Source of the DNA: Arthrobacter subterraneus
GTDB taxonomy: Bacteria; Actinomycetota; Actinomycetes; Actinomycetales; Micrococcaceae
Reading direction: 5' to 3'
Length of the DNA: 64,000 nucleotides
Assembly: GCF_900099735.1 (NCBI RefSeq)
Contig: NZ_FNDT01000001.1
Coordinates: forward strand, 489,722-553,721
The position numbers and the translations under genes were made by a program. This document shows, one piece after another, positions 32,622 to 41,264 of the stretch. Position 1 is the first letter of the stretch. Every line of letters begins with the position of its first letter. Below the pieces are notes generated by a model. The model searched no databases, was not told the origin of the DNA, and was given only the letters and a program-made list of their open reading frames with translations.

Positions 32622-33608
32622 TCAGCGCGCTCCGAGGTGCACATGCCCGACGCCGACGGAGGGCATCGGCTCGTCCGCTTCGAACATGAGGGTGTCGAAG
32701 CGGCGGAGAATCAGGCCCTCCCGCAGAGCCCACGGGCAGATATCCATTTCACTGACCGAGAAGACCTCGAAAGCCGCCTCGGCCACAAGCGCTCCGGCAA
32801 GCACCTGCCGTGCACGCAGCTCGGAGACTCCGTCAAGGTTCGCCCGGTCCTTCGAGGACATCGCCTCCAGCCGCTTCGCCCACAGGGAAAGATCCTCGAG
32901 CCGTAGCGTGCGCCGCACAAACGGGCCCGCACCCGACGGCGCCGCCCCGGCGATCCGCGCGAGGGAACGGAAAGTCTTTGAAGTTCCGGCCACCAGGTGC
33001 GGCCGGCCGAGGGAGGTGAAGCTGCCGGCGGACTCCTTGAGGGTCTGCCTGATGTACCGCCGGAGGTTCTTCACGTCGCGGGGCGCAGGCGGGTCACCCG
33101 GCAGCCATTCCCGGGTGAGGCGCCCGGCACCGAGCGGCACGGAGCGGGCCACTTCGGGGAGTTCGTCATGTCCCATGGCCATTTCGAAAGAACCGCCGCC
33201 GATATCCAGGTTCAGAATGGACCCGGTGCTCCACCCATACCAGCGCCGCACCGCCTGGAACGTCATGGCAGCCTCCTGGTCACCGGAGAGTTCCTGGAGA
33301 ACCACGCCGGCGTCTGCTTCAACGCGGTGTAGAACCTCCTCGCCGTTTCCTGCCTCCCGGATCGCCGAGGTGCAGAACGCGAGGAAGTCCTCGGCACGAT
33401 GGTCGGTGGCGAAGGCACGGGCCTGCTGGATGAAGTCCACGAGTTCCCGCTGCCCCTCGTCGCTGATCCGCCCCTCGGAATCGAGGTAGCTCACCAGTTG
33501 CAGCGGCCGCTTGTGTGAAGCGTACGGCACCGGCCGTGCGCCCGGATGGGCATCCACCAGGAGGAGGTGCACCGTATTGGACCCGATATCAAGAACGCCT
33601 AGCCGCAT
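32622..33608 (-). CDS. Ppx/GppA exopolyphosphatase family protein
   Basis: A 328-residue ASKHA-fold phosphatase of the short actinobacterial type (Rv0496 type). The N-terminal phosphate loop is VLDIGSNTVHLLLVDA, the second motif is LNLDIGGGSFEMAMG, and the C-terminal ICPWALREGLIL is present. It hydrolyses polyphosphate or pppGpp. It is followed by the RNA element and proC. Confidence 0.92.
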   Translation of the reverse strand: MRLGVLDIGSNTVHLLLVDAHPGARPVPYASHKRPLQLVSYLDSEGRISDEGQRELVDFIQQARAFATDHRAEDFLAFCTSAIREAGNGEEVLHRVEADAGVVLQELSGDQEAAMTFQAVRRWYGWSTGSILNLDIGGGSFEMAMGHDELPEVARSVPLGAGRLTREWLPGDPPAPRDVKNLRRYIRQTLKESAGSFTSLGRPHLVAGTSKTFRSLARIAGAAPSGAGPFVRRTLRLEDLSLWAKRLEAMSSKDRANLDGVSELRARQVLAGALVAEAAFEVFSVSEMDICPWALREGLILRRFDTLMFEADEPMPSVGVGHVHLGAR

Positions 33609-33669
33609 GACCCTATTATGTCCCGCGGGCGTTGAACCGGCTCCACGAGGAGACCGCGGGCGGCCAAGA

Positions 33670-36426
33670 TTACTTCCGGGCGGTGGCCTTGCGCTTGGCC
33701 GGGGCCCGGCCGCCTGATTTGCGCGGAGCGGGTCCCTTCGCGCGCTTCTCGGCCAGCAGTGCCACGGCCGTTTCCCGGGTCAGTTCCTCAATGGCCGTGG
33801 ACCGTGGGACGGTGATGTTGGTGACGCCGTCCGTAATGTAGGGACCGAAGCGGCCCTCCTTGACCACGATGGGCTTCTCGGACACCGGATCGTCACCGAA
33901 CTCGGCAAGCGGCGGCGTGGCCGTCCGGCCGCCGCGCTGCTTGGGCTGGGAGTAGATCTCCAGTGCCTGTTCCAGCGTGATGGTGAAGATTTCCTCTTCA
34001 GAACCGATCGAGCGGGAGTCCGAGCCCTTCTTCAGGTAGGGCCCGAACCGCCCGTTCTGCACGGTGATCTCATTGCCTTCCGCGTCCTTGCCCAGCACGC
34101 GGGGCAGGTTCATCAGCTTGAGGGCATCCTCGAGGGTCACCGTTTCAACCGACATTGACTTGAACAGCGATCCGGTGCGCGGCTTGACCTTGACCGGCTT
34201 TTTCGGCGGTTTGGGCTTGCCGTTCTTGTAATACTCCACAGGCTGGTTGGCCAGATCCTCGGCGGTAGGCTCCGGAATGATTTCGATGACGTAGGGGCCA
34301 TAGCGTCCGTCGCGGGCAACGATAGTCCGCCCGGTCTCAGGATCGGTCCCCAGGACCCGCTCCTCGGAGGCGGGAGTGTTCATCAGCTCAACGGCCTTCT
34401 CAGCCGTCAGTTCGTCCGGGGCCAGGTCCTCCGGCACATTGGCCCGCTGGGGTTCCGAACCCTCCGGAGCGTCTGCCGGCAGCGGCTTTTCCAGGTAGGG
34501 CCCAAACTTGCCGACGCGCAGCACAATGCCGTCCGCGATCTCCACCGAGTTGATGCGGCGGGCGTCAATCTCGCCAAGGTCGTTGACGATGGTGCTCAGC
34601 CCGGTTTCCTTACGGTCCCCGTAGTAGAAGTGGTTCAGCCACTGGACGCGGCTTTCCTCACCCCGGGCGATGCGGTCGAGGTCTTCCTCGAGCTCGGCGG
34701 TGAAGTCATAGTCGACGTAGTCGTGGAAGTGCTCCTCGAGCAGCCGGACCACCGAGAAGGCAATCCAGCTCGGCACGAGCGCCTGACCGCGGGTGCGTAC
34801 GTAACCCCGATCCATGATCGTGGAGATCGTCGCTGCATACGTGGAAGGTCGCCCGATTCCCCGCTCTTCAAGCACCTTGACCAGCGAGGCCTCCGTGTAG
34901 CGGGGCGGCGGTGAGGTTTCGTGTCCGATGGGCGAAATATCCTCCGCACCGAGGCCATCACCGGTCGCGAGGTTGGGCAGCCTGCCGCCCTGTCCCGATT
35001 CGGTTCCGCCCGCAGCGTCATCCTCATCGCGTGAGGCGTCCCTGCCCTCCTCGTACGCAGCCATGAAACCGCGGAAGGTGATGACCGTGCCGGAAGCCGA
35101 GAATTCTGCGTCCTTGCCGTCGGGAGAAACAGCGCCAAGGCGGACCGACGCCGTCGAGCCTTTGGCATCCGCCATCTGGGACGCAACCGTACGCTTCCAG
35201 ATGAGTTCGTAGAGCCGGAACTCGTCACCGTGAAGCTGCTTGGCAACCTGGGCAGGTGTGCGGAAGGAGTCACCGGCGGGACGGATGGCCTCGTGGGCTT
35301 CCTGCGCGTTCTTGGACTTTCCCTTGTACACGCGGCGCGCCTCAGGCACGTACTCCGCACCGTACAGTTCCGAGGCCTGACGGCGGGCTGCGTTGATGGC
35401 CTGGTCGCTCAGCGCCGGCGAATCGGTACGCATATAGGTGATGTAGCCGTTCTCATACAGACGCTGGGCTACCTGCATGGTGACGCGGGAGGAAAAGCGC
35501 AGTTTGCGTGCGGCTTCCTGCTGCAGCGTCGAGGTGGTGAAGGGCGCTGCGGGACGGCGGGTATACGGCTTGGTGTCCACCGACCGGACGGCGAACGCCG
35601 CGTCGCTCAGGCCTTCAGCGAGAGAAGCCGCGGCAGTCTGATCGAGGACGGCGACGTTCTGCGACTTCAGCTCGCCGAGGTCGCTGAAGTCCTTGCCGGT
35701 TGCGACGCGGGTTCCGTCCACCGCCACGAGCTTTGCGGTGAAGGACTCGCCTTTCGACGCATCAACCGGTGAGAAGGTTCCGGTGAGATCCCAGTACGAC
35801 GCCGGGCGGAAAGCCATGCGCTCACGCTCACGTTCGACTACCAGCCGCGTGGCCACCGACTGGACGCGGCCCGCGGAGAGTCCTCGCGCCACCTTGCGCC
35901 ACAGGACAGGTGAGATCTCATAGCCGTAGAGGCGGTCCAGGATGCGCCGGGTTTCCTGTGCGTCGACCATCGGGATATCGAGGTCACGCAGCTCCTCCAT
36001 GGCGCGCTGGATTGCTTCGCGGGTGATCTCGGGGAAGGTCAGCCGGTAGACGGGCACCTTTGGTTTGAGCACTTCAAGGAGGTGCCAGGCAATGGCCTCG
36101 CCTTCCCTGTCACCGTCAGTCGCGAGATACAGTTCGCTGGCGTCCTTGAGGGCCGCCTTGAGTTCCGCGACGCGCTTCTTCTTGTCCGCCGACACCACGT
36201 AGTAGGGCTCGAAATCGTTCTCGATGTCCACCGCGAACTTGCCGAGCGAGCTTTTTTTCAGCTCCGCCGGGAGGTCCGAGGGCTGGGGGAGGTCGCGGAT
36301 GTGTCCCATCGACGCAGTGACCTCGAAGCCCTCACCGAGGTAGCCCGCAATCGTCTTGCTCTTGGCGGGAGACTCGACAATAACGAGCTTCTTGCCGGGC
36401 TTCTTGTCCGTTGCCTTAGCTGGCAC
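33670..36426 (-). CDS. topA: DNA topoisomerase I
   Basis: A 918-residue type IA topoisomerase that relaxes negative supercoils. The Toprim domain has VIVESPAKSKTIAGYL (15-30) and TDGDREGE (103-110). The catalytic Tyr331 lies in TYMRTDSP. The C-terminal third carries no zinc fingers but four Topo_C-type repeats marked by GKFGPY, GRYGPY, GRFGPY and GRFGPY. It ends in a Lys/Arg/Ala-rich tail, as in actinobacteria. GTG 36426 has GAGGAG just upstream. Confidence 0.96.
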   Translation of the reverse strand: MPAKATDKKPGKKLVIVESPAKSKTIAGYLGEGFEVTASMGHIRDLPQPSDLPAELKKSSLGKFAVDIENDFEPYYVVSADKKKRVAELKAALKDASELYLATDGDREGEAIAWHLLEVLKPKVPVYRLTFPEITREAIQRAMEELRDLDIPMVDAQETRRILDRLYGYEISPVLWRKVARGLSAGRVQSVATRLVVERERERMAFRPASYWDLTGTFSPVDASKGESFTAKLVAVDGTRVATGKDFSDLGELKSQNVAVLDQTAAASLAEGLSDAAFAVRSVDTKPYTRRPAAPFTTSTLQQEAARKLRFSSRVTMQVAQRLYENGYITYMRTDSPALSDQAINAARRQASELYGAEYVPEARRVYKGKSKNAQEAHEAIRPAGDSFRTPAQVAKQLHGDEFRLYELIWKRTVASQMADAKGSTASVRLGAVSPDGKDAEFSASGTVITFRGFMAAYEEGRDASRDEDDAAGGTESGQGGRLPNLATGDGLGAEDISPIGHETSPPPRYTEASLVKVLEERGIGRPSTYAATISTIMDRGYVRTRGQALVPSWIAFSVVRLLEEHFHDYVDYDFTAELEEDLDRIARGEESRVQWLNHFYYGDRKETGLSTIVNDLGEIDARRINSVEIADGIVLRVGKFGPYLEKPLPADAPEGSEPQRANVPEDLAPDELTAEKAVELMNTPASEERVLGTDPETGRTIVARDGRYGPYVIEIIPEPTAEDLANQPVEYYKNGKPKPPKKPVKVKPRTGSLFKSMSVETVTLEDALKLMNLPRVLGKDAEGNEITVQNGRFGPYLKKGSDSRSIGSEEEIFTITLEQALEIYSQPKQRGGRTATPPLAEFGDDPVSEKPIVVKEGRFGPYITDGVTNITVPRSTAIEELTRETAVALLAEKRAKGPAPRKSGGRAPAKRKATARK

Positions 36427-36630
36427 TTCACTCCTCGATACAGGTGCTTTTTAAACAGCAGAACTACCGCTCGTTCTGAGCTCAATATTCGGATTGGGTG
36501 GGCGTCCTGCCCTTCACAGTATGCGGCATGCCTACCTGCACTAGGGTAACGGCTTGATTCGGGACCCTTGTCACGGGGCCGGCCACTGTGAATAATTCCG
36601 CGGTGCGCTGCAGGCGGCTGCCGCGGCGCC

Positions 36631-38211
36631 TCAGGCGCTTGCCCGTGCCGAGGCAGGAAGGAGGAAGCCGTCCGCCACCAGGCTGCTTACGTCCTCCAGC
36701 AGGTCTCTGCCGAACGCTTCATCGTCGCGGTCCAGGAGCGCTGCGAGCGCACCGATGATCTGCCCCGCGGTGAGGTCGCCGTCGCACGCTGAAACGAAGC
36801 CGGCCAACTCCGTGCTCAGCAGGGTGGTGCGGCGGAAGCCGGCGCCCTGCCTCAGCAGGATCACCCCGGGATGCTCCGCGCCGGGGCGCTGGTGCCGCTC
36901 TTCGGTGACATCGTCCGCCACCGTGAGATGTTCGGCGGACAGGTCCCCCACGGTGCCCAGCCAGTCGAGACGTGCGACGCCGGCACTCATGTGGGGCCCG
37001 ATCGGCTGTTCCAGGTCATGGGTGATCTCCTCGAACCGGCGGAGCGTCGCCGGACCGCCGGCGTTCCGCAGCCAGACCATGCCGAAACCTATGTGTTCGA
37101 CGGACCGGGAGGCGAAGTCGGTCAGGTAGGCGCCGAACCTTTCAGCGAAGCGGTCGGGGTTCCGGTTTTCGGCCGCGTCACGCAGCCAGGTTTCCGCGTA
37201 GTGCGTGGGCGTCAGCTGTTCACGCTGAACCACCCAGGCGTCCGCGGTGTCCGGCACCCACCCGGCGATCCGGGATTCCCAGGCCAGGCCCTCCGGTATC
37301 TCCCAGTTGCCCAGGAGCTGTGCCGTTCCGCCGGGCTCCAGGACGCCCGGCAACCCGCGGATCAGGGAGGACACAATGTCATCGCCCGCACGGCCGCCAT
37401 CGCGGTAGGTGAACTGATCCGCGGGCGCCTCCCCAGCTGTGCGCGGGGTGATGACAAACGGCGGGTTGGACACGATCTGCCCGAAGGTCTCCCCCGCCAC
37501 CGGCTCCAGAAGGTTCCCCGACCGCAGCGACACGCGCTCGTCGAGATGTTCCGGGTCAATCCCGAGCGCCGGCGCGTTGAGCAGCAGGTTGAACCGGGTG
37601 ACCGCGAGCGCGCGCTTCGAAATGTCGGTCGCAGTGACGTGCCGGGCGTGGGCCAGCAGATGGAAGGTCTGGATTCCGCAGCCGGTGCCCAGGTCCAGGG
37701 CACGGTCAACCGGGGCGCGCGCGGCGAACTGCGCCAGGGTCAGCGACGCACGCCCTATCCCCAGCACGTGATCGGTCCGCAGCACGCCGGGCCGCAGGTG
37801 TGAGCCGAGGTCGGATGCCACCCACAGGTCACCGCCGGCGTCCGAAGAATAGGGGCGGAGGTCCACCGCGGCGCGGAGGCCGCCGTCGTACTCCTCCGCC
37901 AGTCCGAGCGCCAGGAGCCCGGCTGCTCCGACCGAGGGAAAGGCGCCGTCCAGCTCTGCCGCGGGCAGCGCTTCACCGAGCAGGAAAACCAGCACGACGG
38001 CGGCAAGCCGGCTTCCGGCCCCGGTGCGGTGCGCGCCACGCGCGGCCAGCAGCGCGGGCACCGCCTGGTCCCGATCCAGCGCGGCGTAGGCGTCTCCACC
38101 GACCAGTCCGGCGACGCCGTCGACCGTGTAGTCCGCCGCCCCGAGATCCGCAGCGAGACGGTCGATCAGGTCCTGGTCATCGCTGTACGGGGCGCCGGCT
38201 GCATGGTTCAT
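36631..38211 (-). CDS. Class I SAM-dependent methyltransferase (HemK-like fold)
   Basis: A 526-residue protein. An all-helical N-terminal domain (DUF7059-like, about 1-150) precedes a Rossmann methyltransferase with SAM motif DLGTGCGIQTFHLL and the NPPF motif in VSNPPFVITPR. NPPF points to methylation of an amide or exocyclic amine, as in HemK, RsmC or TrmN. A C-terminal winged-helix-like region follows. The substrate is unknown; relatives sit beside topA in many actinobacteria. ATG 38211 is preferred over GTG 38214. Confidence 0.82.
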   Translation of the reverse strand: MNHAAGAPYSDDQDLIDRLAADLGAADYTVDGVAGLVGGDAYAALDRDQAVPALLAARGAHRTGAGSRLAAVVLVFLLGEALPAAELDGAFPSVGAAGLLALGLAEEYDGGLRAAVDLRPYSSDAGGDLWVASDLGSHLRPGVLRTDHVLGIGRASLTLAQFAARAPVDRALDLGTGCGIQTFHLLAHARHVTATDISKRALAVTRFNLLLNAPALGIDPEHLDERVSLRSGNLLEPVAGETFGQIVSNPPFVITPRTAGEAPADQFTYRDGGRAGDDIVSSLIRGLPGVLEPGGTAQLLGNWEIPEGLAWESRIAGWVPDTADAWVVQREQLTPTHYAETWLRDAAENRNPDRFAERFGAYLTDFASRSVEHIGFGMVWLRNAGGPATLRRFEEITHDLEQPIGPHMSAGVARLDWLGTVGDLSAEHLTVADDVTEERHQRPGAEHPGVILLRQGAGFRRTTLLSTELAGFVSACDGDLTAGQIIGALAALLDRDDEAFGRDLLEDVSSLVADGFLLPASARASA

Positions 38212-38269
38212 CACGGGGAAAGTTTATGGGGAAATTCCGCCCACAAATGTCCTCACGTACCATTGAGCC

Positions 38270-38350
38270 ATGCACGCAAACCAGCGATTTACCAGCCCCC
38301 GGCCGCCTCTCGGCCGTGAGGGCTCTGCGCTGCGCGTCTTCTCCAGCTAG
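38270..38350 (+). CDS. Candidate leader peptide before the PheS-like ligase
   Basis: A 26-codon ORF, MHANQRFTSPRPPLGREG then SALRVFSS, ends 68 bases before the PheS-like gene. CCCCGGCCGC inside it (38297-38306) is perfectly complementary to GCGGCCGGGG (38366-38375). The latter overlaps GGGTTTC (38373-38379), which pairs with GAAACCC (38386-38392). These stems exclude one another, as in attenuators. Only two Phe codons are present, so the sensed amino acid is unclear, and no strong ribosome-binding site is seen. Confidence 0.4.
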   Translation: MHANQRFTSPRPPLGREGSALRVFSS

Positions 38351-38365
38351 GTCCACACGGTGTCC

Positions 38366-38392
38366 GCGGCCGGGGTTTCGTTCCAGAAACCC
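38366..38392 (+). promoter_or_regulatory. Mutually exclusive stems upstream of the PheS-like ligase
   Basis: GGGTTTC-GTTCCA-GAAACCC is a perfect 7-pair hairpin 27 bases before the ATG at 38419. Its left side is also the partner of an upstream segment at 38297-38306. Switching between the two folds could regulate transcription or translation. No T-run follows, so Rho-independent termination is not evident. Confidence 0.4.
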
Positions 38393-38418
38393 TCCCCGAC
38401 ACTTTCCAAGGATCAGCC

Positions 38419-39531
38419 ATGTACCTCACCATCCCCCAACTCACCTCAGCCCTGGCCGTCCGGGACCTCACCGATCCCGCGCAGGGTCCGCATGCCATGC
38501 AGGAACTGCTCGACGGCGTCATCAGCCGCCTGACGCAGCTCTGGGACATACCCGCCACAACCCACCGCACCACCGGCCTGGTGGCCACAGCGGACAACTA
38601 TGACCGGTTGGGCTACGCGCCCGACGACGTCACCCGGGATCAGCGCTACTCCCGCCACGCGAGCCCCACGGTGATGCTACGCAGCCATACCTCCGCAGGC
38701 ATTCCCGCCGTCCTGGACTCCCTTGCACCGGTTGCTGACCCCTACGACCGGCTCCATGTACTGCCCGGCCTGGTGTATCGGCGCGACGCCGTGGACCGCA
38801 CCCACGTGGGGACGCCGCACCAGGTGGACCTGTGGCGGCTCAAGGCCCGCGGCCTGCTGGGTGAGGACGACCTGCACCGCATGGCCGACGCCGTCGTGGA
38901 TTCCGTGCTGCCCGGCGCGCACTGGCGGGCGGTTCCGGCAACACATTCCTATACATCGCACGGGATGCAGATTGATGTCCAGACGCCTGCCGGCTGGCTG
39001 GAACTCGCCGAGTGCGGCCTGGTGCGCGCGAAAGTTCTCCGCAGTTCCGGCCTGGATCCCCGCCGCTGGTGCGGTCTCGCGCTTGGAATGGGACTCGACC
39101 GGGCGCTGATGCTGCGCAAGGGCATCGGGGATATCCGGCTGCTGCGCTCACCGGACCCCCGCGTTTCCTCGCAGCTGCTCGATCTTCAGCCCTGGCGCCC
39201 CGTCTCGCTCATGCCGGCGGTCCGGAGGGATCTGTCCGTCCTGTGCGGCCCGGATATGGATGAGGAGACGCTGGGAGATGCCGCCAGGGATACCCTCGGC
39301 GCCGACGCCGACGTCCTGGAATCACTGGTGATCCGCGCCCGGACGCCGGTGGAGCAGCTGCCGGCTCCCGCCGTCGTGCGTTTGAATGCCCAGCCGGGGC
39401 AGGTGAACCTGCTGGTCCGGCTCACCTTGCAGGCGCTGGACCGGACCCTGACCGATACGGAAGCAAATGCGCTGCGGGACCGGGTGTACCTTGCACTCCA
39501 TGAAGGGCCGGTGCTAGAACTGACCGGATGA
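38419..39531 (+). CDS. Stand-alone PheS-like ligase with C-terminal FDX-ACB domain
   Basis: A 370-residue class II aminoacyl-tRNA synthetase-like protein. Core motifs follow PheS: LRSHTS (87-92), YRRDAVDRTH (120-129), HQVD (134-137), ELAECGLV (195-202) and motif 3 GMGLDRALM (223-231). Residues 266-370 (PAVRRDLSV to the end) look like the FDX-ACB anticodon-binding domain normally found on PheT. The layout recalls monomeric mitochondrial PheRS but lacks the PheS N-terminal coiled coil, and no pheT is adjacent. I recall the name PheS-related mystery ligase (SrmL) for such actinobacterial proteins, unverified. Its substrate is unknown. Confidence 0.75.
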   Translation: MYLTIPQLTSALAVRDLTDPAQGPHAMQELLDGVISRLTQLWDIPATTHRTTGLVATADNYDRLGYAPDDVTRDQRYSRHASPTVMLRSHTSAGIPAVLDSLAPVADPYDRLHVLPGLVYRRDAVDRTHVGTPHQVDLWRLKARGLLGEDDLHRMADAVVDSVLPGAHWRAVPATHSYTSHGMQIDVQTPAGWLELAECGLVRAKVLRSSGLDPRRWCGLALGMGLDRALMLRKGIGDIRLLRSPDPRVSSQLLDLQPWRPVSLMPAVRRDLSVLCGPDMDEETLGDAARDTLGADADVLESLVIRARTPVEQLPAPAVVRLNAQPGQVNLLVRLTLQALDRTLTDTEANALRDRVYLALHEGPVLELTG

Positions 39532-39542
39532 AGGCGGGAGCT

Positions 39543-40454
39543 TCAGGCTGCGCCGACGGCGGTGGCTTCAGCCTCGTCTGTTTCGCACCCCTGGGGGCAG
39601 CGGAGCTTTGCCGGGTCCGCCGCGCATTCGGCGCAGTACAGCGTGAGGTTCCGGCAGCTGGGGTTGGAGCAGTTCTCGAACTTGTTGGTGGGGGCGGAGC
39701 AGCGCACGCACTTGCCGATGGTTCTGGCGTCCTTGCTGAACTCGACGTGCATACGCTTGTCGAAGACATACAGCGACCCTTCCCACAGGCCCGAATCGCC
39801 GTAGGTTTCGCCGTACCGGACGATACCTCCCTGCAGCTGGTAGACCTCATTGAAGCCGCGGTTGACCATGAGGCTGGACAGGACCTCGCACCGGATGCCT
39901 CCGGTGCAGTAGGTGACCACGGGCTTGTCCTTGAGGTGGTCATACTTGCCGGAATCGAGTTCGCGCACGAAGTCGTGGGTGGTGTTCACATCCGGGACCA
40001 CGGCGTTCCGGAACCTGCCGATCTGCGCTTCGAGGGCGTTGCGGCCGTCGAAGAAGACCACGTCGTCGCCGCGTTCATCAACCAGCTGGTGCAGCTGTTC
40101 GGGCTTGAGGTGCGTCCCGCCGCCGACCACGCCGTTCTCATCGACCTTCAGCTCCCCGGGGGCGCCGAACGAGACGATCTCTTCGCGCACCTTGATGCTG
40201 AGCCGCGGGAAGTCGTCCGCGCCGCCCTCGGACCATTTGATGTCCATCTTCTTGAAGGCAGGGTACTCTCGGGTGGTCTTCACGTACTGCTTGACGGCGT
40301 TCAGTTCGCCGCCGACCGTGCCGTTGATGCCGTCCCTGGAGATGAGGATGCGGCCACGGAGCCCCAGCTTCTCGCACAGGGCACGCTGCCACAGCCTGAC
40401 CGCCTCGGGATCAGGGAGCGGAGTGAACGCATAGTACAAAACAATTCGGTTCAT
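39543..40454 (-). CDS. trhO: tRNA uridine(34) hydroxylase TrhO (rhodanese family)
   Basis: A 303-residue protein of the YceA/TrhO family, which makes 5-hydroxyuridine at tRNA position 34. The N-terminal acylphosphatase-like domain (about 1-95) has [13 protein letters not shown]. The rhodanese domain carries the catalytic Cys in YCTGGIRCE. The C-terminus holds four Cys-x2/x4-Cys pairs (CVRC, CSNPSC, CAEC, CPQGC), probably binding zinc. ATG 40454 is taken over GTG 40460. Confidence 0.9.
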   Translation of the reverse strand: MNRIVLYYAFTPLPDPEAVRLWQRALCEKLGLRGRILISRDGINGTVGGELNAVKQYVKTTREYPAFKKMDIKWSEGGADDFPRLSIKVREEIVSFGAPGELKVDENGVVGGGTHLKPEQLHQLVDERGDDVVFFDGRNALEAQIGRFRNAVVPDVNTTHDFVRELDSGKYDHLKDKPVVTYCTGGIRCEVLSSLMVNRGFNEVYQLQGGIVRYGETYGDSGLWEGSLYVFDKRMHVEFSKDARTIGKCVRCSAPTNKFENCSNPSCRNLTLYCAECAADPAKLRCPQGCETDEAEATAVGAA

Positions 40455-40557
40455 GGACACGCATTAAAGGGTACCGGCGTGCGGGTGCGAGGTCTCAAAT
40501 CTGCAACCTCTTCGGGAATCTATGTTCAAGCCCTCTGCTCCCCACTAGGGTTCAGGC

Positions 40558-41208
40558 ATGGAAGCCGCTCTTTCAGATCAACTCGTCCGCACGTGGATTT
40601 CCGGCTGGGCGAAATGCCGCGGCTACACTCCCCAGGACCGCGGGCGCAGCGTGTCCGTCCTGCTCACCGACCAACAGGACCAGCTGGAAACCATCGTCTA
40701 CGAGCCCACCATCGGGGAGTTCCTCGAGCTCGCGAGTGAAACCCGCGAGGACTCCCGCAGGGTGCTCACAGTGGTCACCAACCGGATGCATGACCTTATC
40801 GAAGCCTCCGCTCCCCTCCAGCTGCGGGTCACCGACTCGCAGCAGGCGTTGATGTGCGCGGACATGGACGGACAGGACGTCGAGGACCCGCTCCCCCCGG
40901 ACGAGGAGTTCAAGCTCGAGCACATCCGCGAAGCAGACTGCCGGCGCGTGTCCGTGACGGTGAACGGCGAGGAGGTGGCGCGGGGGTCGGTCGCCAGACA
41001 GGACAACCATGCAGTCTTCGACCGCATCATCACTGATCCGTTGTACCGCCGTCGGGGCCTCGGCAGCTTCGTGATGCGGGCACTGACCGCCGCCATCCTT
41101 GAGGAGGACGTGGAAACCGGGCTGCTGATGGCTTCGGAAAGCGGGCGTCACCTGTACCAGTACCTGGGGTGGACCTACCTGGCGGACGCATTCGTCATCC
41201 GCCGCTGA
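40558..41208 (+). CDS. GNAT family N-acetyltransferase
   Basis: A 216-residue protein. The first 120 residues have no clear motif. Residues 140-216 form the GNAT core with the acetyl-CoA loop DPLYRRRGLGSFVM and the C-terminal LYQYLGWTYL. The substrate is unknown. It is divergent from trhO and followed by the helicase gene on the same strand after 56 bases. Confidence 0.8.
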   Translation: MEAALSDQLVRTWISGWAKCRGYTPQDRGRSVSVLLTDQQDQLETIVYEPTIGEFLELASETREDSRRVLTVVTNRMHDLIEASAPLQLRVTDSQQALMCADMDGQDVEDPLPPDEEFKLEHIREADCRRVSVTVNGEEVARGSVARQDNHAVFDRIITDPLYRRRGLGSFVMRALTAAILEEDVETGLLMASESGRHLYQYLGWTYLADAFVIRR

Positions 41209-41264
41209 GCACTCTCAACGATCCCGCGCCGGTCCGATTTGTGCCGGGGTGACAAAATAGCTGG

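Noticed and set aside
32482-33489. Forward ORF over the RNA element and ppx
   Set aside because: Its first 100 bases are the two-hairpin RNA and the rest is antisense to a clear Ppx/GppA protein.
38270-38419. T-box riboswitch before the PheS-like gene
   Set aside because: No AGGGTGGNACCGCG-type T-box sequence or specifier loop could be found. The leader ORF with alternative stems is the better reading.
39528-40739. Forward open frame of about 400 codons over trhO
   Set aside because: TrhO on the minus strand is complete with its active-site Cys, and the forward frame also runs into the GNAT gene.
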